A DNA stretch of 64,000 nt from JBDSKH01 sp050245915 (lineage in GTDB: Bacteria > Actinomycetota > Actinomycetes > Actinomycetales > Microbacteriaceae): assembly GCA_050245915.1 (NCBI GenBank), contig JBFWWZ010000004.1, positions 1-64,000 of the forward strand, in the 5' to 3' direction. The notes beneath the pieces are model-generated. The model made no database searches, was not told where the DNA came from, and worked only from the letters and a program-made list of their open reading frames with translations. The translations under genes and the position numbers were made by a program. Shown here in pieces: positions 50,074-57,301 of the stretch; the stretch's first letter is position 1; each line of letters opens with the position of its first letter.

Positions 50074-50824
50074 GGGTGGCGTAGTCCACGAGCGCGTCGA
50101 TCAGCGAATCCGCGGAACGCTGCTCCGCGATCACGTGCACCGGGAGCCCGGCGGCACGGGCATCGAACGCGGTGCGCGGCCCGATGCAGGCGATGACGGT
50201 CTCCGCGGGGAGATCGGGCAGCTGGGCCGCCAGCTGACGCGCGACACTGCCGGAGGTGACGAGCACCCCGCGGATGCGCCCGGAACGCAGGTCGGCGGCG
50301 ACGGTCGCCCCCAGCGGCACGCCGACCGTCCGGTAGGCCGTGACGAACTCGACGGCGAAGCCGAGCCTCGAGAGCCCCGCGACGAGGGTGGGTTCGGTGA
50401 TGTCGGACTGCGGGATGAGCACCCGGCCGCGGATCTCGCTGGCCGGCCATTCCTTGACCAGCCCGCGCGCCGAGTTGTCGGCGTGTGGGACGAAGTCGAC
50501 CCGGTACCCCGCGAGCTGCAGTGCGGCTCCGGTGGTCTCGCCGACGGCGGCGATCCGCGTGCTCTCGGGGACGCGGACCCGCTGACCGCTCAGCACATCC
50601 ACGGTCGTCGCGCTGGTGATGACGAGCCAGTCGAACTGGCCGTCCTGCAACTCGTGGAGGGCGTTCGCGAGCGGCGTGGGATCTTCGGCGCTCGCGAAGT
50701 TGATCAGGGGGGCGATCACCGGCACCGCGCCGTAGGACCGGAGGGTGGCGGCGGCGGCATCGCCCCACGCCCCGCCCCGGGGGACGAGCACGCGCCAGCC
50801 GCTGAGCGGCTTGCTCGCGCTCAC
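50066..50824 (-). CDS. hemD: uroporphyrinogen-III synthase
   Basis: HemD of 252 residues, two-lobed. Family stretches: WRVLVPRGGAWGDAAAATLR at the start, FDWLVITSATTVDVL near residue 80, TRIAAVGETTGAALQLAGY, then FVTAYRTVGVP and GVLVTSGSVARQLAAQLPD. It closes hydroxymethylbilane to uroporphyrinogen III. The family is poorly conserved, but nothing here looks broken, in contrast to the two partners HemC and HemE. The ATG overlaps the hemC stop by 4 bases. Confidence 0.82.
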   Translation of the reverse strand: MSASKPLSGWRVLVPRGGAWGDAAAATLRSYGAVPVIAPLINFASAEDPTPLANALHELQDGQFDWLVITSATTVDVLSGQRVRVPESTRIAAVGETTGAALQLAGYRVDFVPHADNSARGLVKEWPASEIRGRVLIPQSDITEPTLVAGLSRLGFAVEFVTAYRTVGVPLGATVAADLRSGRIRGVLVTSGSVARQLAAQLPDLPAETVIACIGPRTAFDARAAGLPVHVIAEQRSADSLIDALVDYATHE

Positions 50825-51648
50825 AGCGCGTCCGCCCCCGCGGCGAGCAGCTCCTGCGCGACCCGCTCCGCGAGCTCCCCCGCCGGATCGGCCACGTCCT
50901 CGGGGTAGAGCGCGTGGGCGCTGGTCAGGTGCCGTGCGCCGTCGAGCGAATACACCCGTGCACTGAGGAACAGCAGCCCGTCGTCGAGCAGCGCATGCGC
51001 GCCGATCGCCGGACGCCCGGCCCCGAGCCGGGCGAGCACGCCGCGTTCGGCCGCGGTGGCGAGGCGCGACGGACGGTGATCGAGCTTCGCCAGCTGCTGC
51101 AGGTCGAGGCGGTCGAGGCCGCCCTCCCGCACCTCGATCGCGAACGCGCCCTGGGCGGGGGCCGTCGGCCAGCCGTCGATCCCGAGGAACTCGGTCACCG
51201 CATCACGGCCCGGCCCGTCGAGCCCGGCCGCCGGAAGGATCACCCCGTCGAGGTCGTCCCCGATCCGGACGATCAGGGAGTCCGCATCGCCGCGGACATC
51301 GATGACCTCGACGTCCGGGCGGCGGGACAGCACCTGGACCCGGCGCAGCGGCGTACCGGCCCCGATGCGGGCACCGGGGGCGAGGGCGTCGAGTGTCACG
51401 CCGCCGGAGGCGACGAGCGCGTCACGGGCGTCGCCCCGCTTCGGCACCGCGGCGATCGTCAGACCCTCGGCCAGCTCGACGGGAAGGTCGTCCAGGGAGT
51501 GGATGACGGCATCCACGTCACCCGCGTGGAGCGCCGCCCGCACCGCGGCGGCCGAGCCGGCCGTGCCCGTCGGGATGACCACGACCTCGGCGCCGAGCCT
51601 CTCGGCGATCGCGGCCGCGGCCGTGCCGCCGGTCGTGCCGAGTCTCAT
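50821..51648 (-). CDS. hemC: degenerate hydroxymethylbilane synthase (HemC)
   Basis: HemC-fold protein of 275 residues, shorter than the usual 300-315. The fold is recognisable (AGDVDAVIHSLDDLPVELAE; GAGTPLRRVQVL; APAQGAFAIEVREG). Residues required for function are gone: the cofactor-holding Cys motif LGAGC is LGAGRPAIGA with no Cys at all in that loop; the substrate Arg of GTRxS is Thr (LGTTGG); HSLKD is HSLDD; RGNxxTR is RGDADSL. The catalytic Asp of HSLDD and the Arg pair LRR remain. The frame is open throughout. It therefore should not make hydroxymethylbilane by the known mechanism. Confidence 0.8.
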   Translation of the reverse strand: MRLGTTGGTAAAAIAERLGAEVVVIPTGTAGSAAAVRAALHAGDVDAVIHSLDDLPVELAEGLTIAAVPKRGDARDALVASGGVTLDALAPGARIGAGTPLRRVQVLSRRPDVEVIDVRGDADSLIVRIGDDLDGVILPAAGLDGPGRDAVTEFLGIDGWPTAPAQGAFAIEVREGGLDRLDLQQLAKLDHRPSRLATAAERGVLARLGAGRPAIGAHALLDDGLLFLSARVYSLDGARHLTSAHALYPEDVADPAGELAERVAQELLAAGADAL

Positions 51649-51704
51649 GGGCGCACGTCCGCGATCACCGCGAGGAGGCCGGTCGGGTCAGGGGCGTCGC
51701 TCAT
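51645..51704 (-). other. possible 19-residue ORF coupled to hemC
   Basis: ATG at 51704 opens MSDAPDPTGLLAVIADVRP, whose TGA overlaps the hemC ATG by 4 bases (ATGA), the same spacing used by real coupled genes here. It may be a leader, or the last piece of a lost heme gene. No ribosome site of note precedes it. Confidence 0.3.
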
Positions 51705-51745
51705 CGCCCCTATCCTCCCCCGCTCACGCACGGGGCGCGAATCGC

Positions 51746-51982
51746 CTAGTCGTCGTCGGGGCCGAAGATGGCCCAGGCGAGCAGGCCCACCGCCACCACC
51801 GCGACAGCGACGCCGCCGATGATGAAGGGCAGGGGGTTCTTCTCGTAGGCGTTCATCGCCGACTTGCCGAGCTCTTGCGCGCGCTTGGGCACGTTCAGCT
51901 TGTCTTCGATGGCGTCCAGGGCGCTGGCGAGTTCGTCGCGCGCCTTCTGGGCCTGGGCCTTCGCAGTCGAGGCGTTGCTCAT
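51746..51982 (-). CDS. DUF3618 small membrane protein
   Basis: Protein of 78 residues: charged helical N-half with the DUF3618 pattern (KARDELASALDAIEDKLNVP), then one membrane helix (FIIGGVAVAVVAVGLLAWAI) and an acidic end. Function unknown. It overlaps the holin-like gene by 4 bases and usually travels with it and with a YtxH-like gene in actinobacteria. Confidence 0.85.
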   Translation of the reverse strand: MSNASTAKAQAQKARDELASALDAIEDKLNVPKRAQELGKSAMNAYEKNPLPFIIGGVAVAVVAVGLLAWAIFGPDDD

Positions 51983-52398
51983 ACGGTGCTCCTCTTTCCC
52001 ATTCCCTTGATGGCTCGATAGTCACGTTTGAGGCTGTCGATGGACTCGGTCGGCACCGGCGGGATGCCCTTCTTGAGCACCGAGTAGCCGATGAGACCGA
52101 GGATGACGGTGATGATCAGCAGCACGGCGGCGACCAGCAGCGCGGCCAGCCAGCCGGGCATGATCTCGCTCAGCGCGAGGATGACCGCGGTCAGCAGGAC
52201 GCCCAGCATGCCGAGCAGCACGATCAGCGCGCCGGCGATCAGACCCGCGCCGATGCCGAGCGCCTTGAACTTGGCCACCATCTCGGCCTTGAGCAGCTCG
52301 ATCTCGCGCGTGACGAGATCGCTGACCAGGGTCGGGATGCTGGTGACCAGCTCGACCAGGGACCGCTTGCGCGGTGCGGGGGCGATGGGCGTCGTCAT
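51979..52398 (-). CDS. phage-holin-superfamily (DUF1469) membrane protein
   Basis: Protein of 139 residues: basic N-terminus, amphipathic helix ending in LVTREIELLKAEMVAKFKAL, then two long membrane helices (about 50-75 and 82-108). Despite the name this ACTHOLIN-like family is chromosomal, not viral. Middle gene of the three small membrane proteins. Function unknown. Confidence 0.85.
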   Translation of the reverse strand: MTTPIAPAPRKRSLVELVTSIPTLVSDLVTREIELLKAEMVAKFKALGIGAGLIAGALIVLLGMLGVLLTAVILALSEIMPGWLAALLVAAVLLIITVILGLIGYSVLKKGIPPVPTESIDSLKRDYRAIKGMGKRSTV

Positions 52399-52409
52399 GA
52401 CCGCCCCGT

Positions 52410-52712
52410 TCAGCTGGAGGAGCTGGACGAGCTCGCAGGCTTGCGCGTGGTGGTGGACGGCTTCTTCGGCGCGGGCTTCTTGCCCTGCACCTGTGCGACC
52501 ACCTTCTTCGCGTTGTCGCTCACGAACTCGGCGACGTCGGGCGCCTTGTCTTTGACGAAGTCCTCCACCGAGTCCGCCGCCTTCTGCACGCGCGGGTCGT
52601 TCCAGACCTTCAGCGCGGCGGTGCGCAGCTCTTCGTACTTCTCACGCCCGGCCCGTGTGCCGAGAACGTACCCGAGGCCCAGTCCGGCCACGAACAGGAT
52701 CTTGCCTTTCAC
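52410..52712 (-). CDS. YtxH-like membrane-associated protein
   Basis: Protein of 100 residues. N-terminal helix ILFVAGLGLGYVLGTRAGRE followed by KYEELRTAAL is typical of the YtxH-like family. Charged helices follow (ADSVEDFVKDKAPDVAEFVS), then a Lys/Pro/Thr-rich basic tail ending in eight serines. Function unknown. It begins 43 bases after the hemG-like remnant. Confidence 0.82.
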   Translation of the reverse strand: MKGKILFVAGLGLGYVLGTRAGREKYEELRTAALKVWNDPRVQKAADSVEDFVKDKAPDVAEFVSDNAKKVVAQVQGKKPAPKKPSTTTRKPASSSSSSS

Positions 52713-52755
52713 GATGACTCCAGTCTTCGGATTGTGCCGGGGACGGCGTGTCAGC

Positions 52756-52899
52756 CTACTCCGCTTCGGCGGTGGTCACCGCGTCGGCGTGAGCGACGAC
52801 GGCGGCGATGCCGGTCCCACTCACAGCCTCCCCCACGTAGTGCATTCCGTCAACGGCATGCGTTCGAGGCGCAGCCCGTTCCCAGGGACGACGGCCCGG
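52756..52899 (-). pseudogene. C-terminal remnant of protoporphyrinogen oxidase (HemG/HemY type)
   Basis: Directly after the hemE stop, and in the same frame, lie 47 codons ending in TAG at 52756-52758. They read through VDGMHYVGEAVSGTGIAAVV, which matches the FAD-binding C-terminal end of oxygen-dependent protoporphyrinogen oxidases (pattern HxVG...GTGxAxVV). No start codon, ribosome site or N-terminal FAD domain is present. In related bacteria hemG follows hemE at this spot. The likely cause is an internal deletion that left about 45 of some 470 codons. Confidence 0.6.
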
Positions 52900-53958
52900 T
52901 CAGTCGTCGCCGTGCACGTGCGCGACGATGCGGGTCAGCACCTCGGCGTCGGTGTCAGGCGGGACGCGGGATCCGAGGTCGAGCACGTGCGAGGGGGCGG
53001 CCGCCCCGCGCTCCACGACGTCGGCGACGTGCGCCGCCAGCGTCGGCCACGGGGCGGACAGCAGGGCGGGATCGAGGTTCCCCTGCAGGGGTACCTTCCC
53101 GCCGAGGCGATCGGAGGCGATGTCGAGGGGAAGCCGCCAGTCGACACCGACGACCTCCGTGCCGATGGCGGGCAGCAGGTCGAGCAGGTCCCCACCGCCG
53201 ACGCCGAGGTGCACGCGCGGCACGTCGAGCCCGCGGAGCGCGTCGAACGCACGACGGGAGTGCGGCGCGACGCGCTTCTGGTAGTCGCGGCGGGACAGAG
53301 ACCCCATCGCTGGGTCGGCGAGCTGCGCGGCACTCGCACCCGCCTCGACCTGGGCACGGAGGAACGCGCCGGTCACGTCCGCGCACCAGTTCAGCAGGGA
53401 GGCCCAGGCGTGCGGGTCGGCGTACATCATCGCGCGGGTACGCAGCTGGTCCGTCGACCGTCCACCCTCGACGAGGTAGGACGCGAGGGTGAATGGCGCT
53501 CCGCCGATCCCGATCAGTGGGGTGCCGCCGAGCTCGGCGACCGTCGTCGCGACGGCCTCGACGATCGGGACGAGCGCGTCCGGGTCGATGGGGCGCAGCT
53601 TCAGCACGTCGGAGGCCGACCGGATCGGCGCGTCGAGGACCGGCCCGCGCCCCGGTGCGATCCGGATGTCGACGCCCGCGAGTCTGACCGGCACGACGAT
53701 GTCGGTGAACAGGACGGCGGCATCCACCCGGTGCCTGCGCACCGGCTGCAGCGTGAGCTCGCTCGCCAGCGCCGGGGTCAGGCAGGCGTCGAGCCTCTCG
53801 GTGCCCTCGCGGGCGGCACTGTACTCCGGGAGCGATCTCCCCGCCTGCCCCGTGAACCACACCGGGGGAGTCGCATCGCGCAGGCCACGGTAGGCCCGGA
53901 TGACGGGGGAGCCGGCGGTGCGGCCGTCGACGAGGGGGTGGTCGGCGGGCAGGCTCAC
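52900..53958 (-). CDS. hemE: degenerate uroporphyrinogen decarboxylase (HemE)
   Basis: HemE-fold protein of 352 residues, normal length, GTG start. Overall match to the family is good (QPVRRHRVDAAVLFTDIVVP with the substrate Asp; GGAPFTLASYLVEGG with the Tyr; GGKVPLQGNLDPALL). But three active-site positions are lost: the first Arg of MRQAGR is Gly (WFTGQAGRSLPEY), the Ser of FDSWAGS is Pro (LADPAMGS), and the His of LGHGVxP is replaced (LDLGSRVPP). These residues bind the substrate carboxylates in known enzymes. The frame is intact. Activity as a decarboxylase is doubtful. Confidence 0.82.
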   Translation of the reverse strand: MSLPADHPLVDGRTAGSPVIRAYRGLRDATPPVWFTGQAGRSLPEYSAAREGTERLDACLTPALASELTLQPVRRHRVDAAVLFTDIVVPVRLAGVDIRIAPGRGPVLDAPIRSASDVLKLRPIDPDALVPIVEAVATTVAELGGTPLIGIGGAPFTLASYLVEGGRSTDQLRTRAMMYADPHAWASLLNWCADVTGAFLRAQVEAGASAAQLADPAMGSLSRRDYQKRVAPHSRRAFDALRGLDVPRVHLGVGGGDLLDLLPAIGTEVVGVDWRLPLDIASDRLGGKVPLQGNLDPALLSAPWPTLAAHVADVVERGAAAPSHVLDLGSRVPPDTDAEVLTRIVAHVHGDD

Positions 53959-53993
53959 CGGTCCAGGCTACGGGGGCCCGGCCTTTCGCGACG

Positions 53994-54026
53994 GAGGGCC
54001 GCAGCGATCTGATCGCCGCGGCCCTC
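53994..54026. terminator. long hairpin downstream of the repeat-protein gene / upstream of hemE
   Basis: GAGGGCCGCAGCGAT and ATCGCCGCGGCCCTC pair around CTG with one mismatch. It lies in the gap between the surface repeat-protein gene and hemE, so a terminator for the former (minus strand) is likely. No T-run. Confidence 0.5.
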
Positions 54027-54106
54027 GCCACGTCGTCCGGCATCCGGACGGGTCGGTTCCTGAATGTCGGCGGCGCTCTCAGCCCGCCACCGGCTCGAAA
54101 GACGAC

Positions 54107-54141
54107 GCCGCGCCCCTGTGTCTCAGCCCACGGGGCGCGGC
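54107..54141 (-). terminator. hairpin terminator of the surface repeat protein gene
   Basis: GCCGCGCCCC (54107-54116) pairs perfectly with GGGGCGCGGC (54132-54141), with a 15-base loop. It begins 16 bases after the stop codon of the repeat-protein gene on the minus strand. Followed by a second hairpin at 53994, so the gap 53959-54157 holds two terminator-like stems and nothing else seen. Confidence 0.65.
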
Positions 54142-54157
54142 GCCGCCGCTCTCAGGG

Positions 54158-56026
54158 TCAGGCGGTCTGCGAGCGGCCGCGGCGAACCGCGCGCATCGCG
54201 AACATCGCGAGACCGGTGACGACGAGCAGATCAGCCGCGATCAGCAGCCCGGTGGGGGACTGACCGGTGTAGGCGAGCGTCTCGACGTCGCAGACGGACG
54301 GCTTCTGGAAGTCGATCGTCCAACTGGTCTGCACCCCGGGGTTGAAGCCGTAGTCGGGTGCGTTCGGGGTGGCGGTGATGCTCACGGTGCCCGATCCGGT
54401 GACCGTGTACTTGCCCTGCGCGACCTGCGAGCCGTTGACGGTCCAGATGACCGCGTCGGCGTCGCCGATGCTGTTCGACAGGGTGTACGAGCCGGCCGTG
54501 AAGCATCCGATCTGCGTCGACGTCGTGAGGGGCGTCAGCAGCGGGTGCGTCGGAAGGCACTGCCCGGGCTCGATCGTGAACCTGTACGGGAAGGTGTGCG
54601 CGCCCGCACCCAGCTTGTACTTCGTGGCATCGAACGAGATGGTGATCTCGTGGTCGCCGGGGGTCACGTCGTAGGTGCCCGGTGCGGTCAGCTTGCCGTC
54701 CAGGAAGTACTCGACGTTGTCAGCCGGGAAGATCGTCACGGTGCCGGGCACCACGACGCGCGGGGTGACGCTGTCGTCGCAGAACTGGTTCGTGGGGTCG
54801 GGCTCGACCTCCTCGATGATCACCTTGCAGTCGCCGGGGGCGGCGAAGGTGTGCGAGAACGACCAGTTCTTCGGCTTGATCTGGTACTTCGATCCGTCGT
54901 CGACCGTGGCGGTGACGCTGACCACATCACCCTGCGCGAGCGGGATGACGGTGTCTTTCGTGATCGGGTAGGCGGTCGTGGTGCCGTTGACCGTGACCTG
55001 GTAGACCACGTGCTCGACGTAGTACAGCGTCAGCTGGGTCGGCGTGAAGACGCCGGGACCGGTGCAGACCGCGTCATCGGCCTTGGGCTGCTTCGGCTCG
55101 ACGTCGACGAGGCAGGTGCCTGCCGGGATCACCTTGAGGTCGTAGATCTTCGACGAGCTGCCGTCGGTGAAGACGTAGTACTTCGCCGAGTCGGGCTTGG
55201 CGATGACCTGGAAGTCGACCACCCCATCCGGAACCGGGTACCACCCGGTGGAGCGGAGGGTCTCGACGCCGTTGATCTTCGAGTAGTACAGCACGCCCGT
55301 GGTGTCGGGGATGAAGTACTCGGCCAGCGTGTGGTCGCCGGGTCCGGAGCACGCCTGCTGGTGGATGTCGGGCTGCACCGGCTCGACCTTGACCGTGCAG
55401 GTCTCGTCGGGAGCCTCGAACGTGAAGTCCCATGTCGAGGTGCCCGTGATCTTGTACTTCGGGTCGCTCACGGTGGCGACGATGTGCACGGTGCTGCCGT
55501 TGACGGCCGGGTAGGTGCTGGCGCTCTTGACCACGCCGTCGACCGTGTACACGACGCCGGTGACCGGCTTCAGCGTGTAGCTGGGGTCGGTGTAGTGGTT
55601 GGGGCCGTCGCAGACGGAGGGGCTCGGGGTGGCCTCCGGCGTCACCGTGATGCAGCCGGTCGGGAACCGGTCTTTGGTGAGCGTCCCGGTGCTGTCGTTG
55701 TAGACGTTCCCATCCGCCCAGAAGCCGCGCAGCGTGAGGGAGTAGTCCTTCACCTCGGTGACGTACTGGGTGAAGTACTTGGTCTCACCGAAACCGAAGG
55801 TCTCGTTGACGGGGACGACGCTGGTGTTGCTGGACTGGACGATGACCTCGGACTTGGCGTTCTCCGAGTTCTGCACGGACCAGGTGATCTTGTAGGTCCC
55901 GTCGGTCGCACACGCGACCTCGGGCCAGATGGTGTTGTGGTGGGCGCTGGCCGGACCGGCCACGAGGGCCACCACGCCCAGGGAGAGCACGGCCGTGATG
56001 AGGCCGGCGAGGACTTTCTTCAACAT
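54158..56026 (-). CDS. sortase-anchored surface protein with five Cys-paired repeats
   Basis: Secreted protein of 622 residues. Signal peptide of about 28 residues (LKKVLAGLITAVLSLGVVAL, cleavage near ASA-HH). A short N-terminal beta domain is followed by about five beta-sandwich-like repeats of 85-100 residues; each starts with C-x-GPG or similar and ends with F-x-x-P-x-x-C-x-V. Most are joined by VEPxQP linkers. The C-terminus has a sorting motif LAYTG, membrane helix and RRGR tail, the class E type of high-GC Gram-positives. Its ATG is at 56026; AAGGAA lies 9 bases upstream. It may be an adhesin or fibre-like spacer; the role is unknown. Confidence 0.82.
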   Translation of the reverse strand: MLKKVLAGLITAVLSLGVVALVAGPASAHHNTIWPEVACATDGTYKITWSVQNSENAKSEVIVQSSNTSVVPVNETFGFGETKYFTQYVTEVKDYSLTLRGFWADGNVYNDSTGTLTKDRFPTGCITVTPEATPSPSVCDGPNHYTDPSYTLKPVTGVVYTVDGVVKSASTYPAVNGSTVHIVATVSDPKYKITGTSTWDFTFEAPDETCTVKVEPVQPDIHQQACSGPGDHTLAEYFIPDTTGVLYYSKINGVETLRSTGWYPVPDGVVDFQVIAKPDSAKYYVFTDGSSSKIYDLKVIPAGTCLVDVEPKQPKADDAVCTGPGVFTPTQLTLYYVEHVVYQVTVNGTTTAYPITKDTVIPLAQGDVVSVTATVDDGSKYQIKPKNWSFSHTFAAPGDCKVIIEEVEPDPTNQFCDDSVTPRVVVPGTVTIFPADNVEYFLDGKLTAPGTYDVTPGDHEITISFDATKYKLGAGAHTFPYRFTIEPGQCLPTHPLLTPLTTSTQIGCFTAGSYTLSNSIGDADAVIWTVNGSQVAQGKYTVTGSGTVSITATPNAPDYGFNPGVQTSWTIDFQKPSVCDVETLAYTGQSPTGLLIAADLLVVTGLAMFAMRAVRRGRSQTA

Positions 56027-56392
56027 GCTCGGGGGTTCCTTGCTGAGAGGAGGGCTGCACGGGGGTGCAGAGACATGCGGGGGCACGTCGGAGGGCGCGC
56101 GCGGATGGCGCGCCGAGACGCGGAACCGGGGGATTCCGGTGCGGGGGCGGGTTGTCGCGAGTCGGGGGATGAATCGCGCGCAGGGGGGGTAGGGCGGGTT
56201 TCGGGGGTGGGGGAAAGCTCCTCAGCTGTTCTGATCCGGCGGGGGTGCCGGCGCGTGGTTCGGGTGCGCGCCGGCTCGGACAGAGCGACGGTAACACGTC
56301 CCCCAAAACGCCGACACCCGTATGGGGGTCACCCGCGCACGACCGATCGGGTGAAGGAGAGGGTTAAGGCACCGGGTTAAGGGCTTCCAACG
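56027..56392 (-). other. gene-free stretch: promoter and long C-rich leader of the surface protein
   Basis: No gene is supported here. On the minus strand a -10-like TTACCGT lies near 56296-56290 with a T-rich TTTTGG about 14 bases before. It is followed by a hairpin GCCGGCGCG/CGCGCCGGC (56275-56247) and about 220 bases rich in C runs up to the ribosome site. At the other end GGGTTAAGG occurs twice (56361-56369 and 56374-56382), 13 bases apart. A long C-rich, weakly structured leader could be a Rho or RNA-binding target. Promoter assignment is weak. Confidence 0.4.
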
Positions 56393-57301
56393 TCAGTGCA
56401 CGTATTCGAGCAGGTCGAAACCCACCGTGCGCATGGCGTCGAGCACACGCAGCCGCGCGGCGATCCCGTTGTCGTTGAACTGCACCGACACCGCGTAGGC
56501 GACACCGGCGCGCGGGCCGCGCAGCACACCCGCCTCGGCGCGCACCCCGTCATCCGTGCCGGTCTTGTTGACCAGCAGGATGCCGTGGTCGGCTCCGCGG
56601 TGCGACAGCGGGTCGAGTCCGAACGCGCTCGCGACCATCGACAGATCGGAGTTGAGCGACAGCCAGCCGAGCACGCGGCTGGAGGTGAGGTTGTCGACCA
56701 CCTCGCCGCGGGCGAGCGAGGAGAACAGCCACATCAGCTCCGCGGTCGACCCGACCGAGAGCTGCGGGGCGTCGTCGGGGCCGCGGGAGTCGCGCACCAG
56801 ATCGAGAAGGGCGGTGCGCAGCAGCCCGAGCGACTCGGTCCGCGCGCGCACGGCCTGCAGTCCGACCTGCCGCAGCAGCACGTTGGTCGCGAGGTTGTCG
56901 GAGGTGGCTCCGACGAGGGAGGCGAGGTCGGCGACGGGGAGGGAGGGCGCCTGGAGGTGCTGCCACACGCCCGAGTCGCCCACCGCATCCCGAGCCGTCT
57001 TGTCGAGGATGCCGTAGCCGGACGCGTCCCGCTCGGTGAGCCGCGCCGACACCTCGATCAGCAGCAGGATCTTGCCGATCGACGCGGTCGGCAGCACGAT
57101 CCGCTCGTCGATGGCGACCAGCACCCGGCCGGTGTCGAGGTCCATGACCGAGGCCGAGACCTGCGCCCCCTCGTAGGCGAGGTCGCCGAGGGCGGTGAAG
57201 GTGTTCGCGAAGTTCTCGGCGGGATGCAGGGCGCGGTGCTGCGGCACACGCGGCGTACGCACGCGCGTGCTGCGCTCACGGCTGGGTGCGATCTCTACCA
57301 A
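56393..57301 (-). CDS. class A beta-lactamase-fold serine hydrolase
   Basis: Protein of about 302 residues with the three penicillin-recognising motifs: SxxK in PTASIGKILLL, SDN in GATSDNLATNVL, and KTG in LLVNKTGTDDG. The fold is that of class A beta-lactamases. No signal peptide is visible, which is odd for an enzyme that would meet beta-lactams outside the membrane, so an intracellular esterase or peptidase role is possible. Start uncertain: TTG 57301 overlaps the M13 peptidase stop; an in-frame ATG at 57331 would lie inside that gene. Confidence 0.82.
   Translation of the reverse strand: MVEIAPSRERSTRVRTPRVPQHRALHPAENFANTFTALGDLAYEGAQVSASVMDLDTGRVLVAIDERIVLPTASIGKILLLIEVSARLTERDASGYGILDKTARDAVGDSGVWQHLQAPSLPVADLASLVGATSDNLATNVLLRQVGLQAVRARTESLGLLRTALLDLVRDSRGPDDAPQLSVGSTAELMWLFSSLARGEVVDNLTSSRVLGWLSLNSDLSMVASAFGLDPLSHRGADHGILLVNKTGTDDGVRAEAGVLRGPRAGVAYAVSVQFNDNGIAARLRVLDAMRTVGFDLLEYVH

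Noticed and set aside
51979..52398. A phage holin name suggesting a prophage remnant
   Set aside because: The family is a common chromosomal actinobacterial membrane protein that travels with DUF3618 and YtxH-like genes; no phage genes are nearby.
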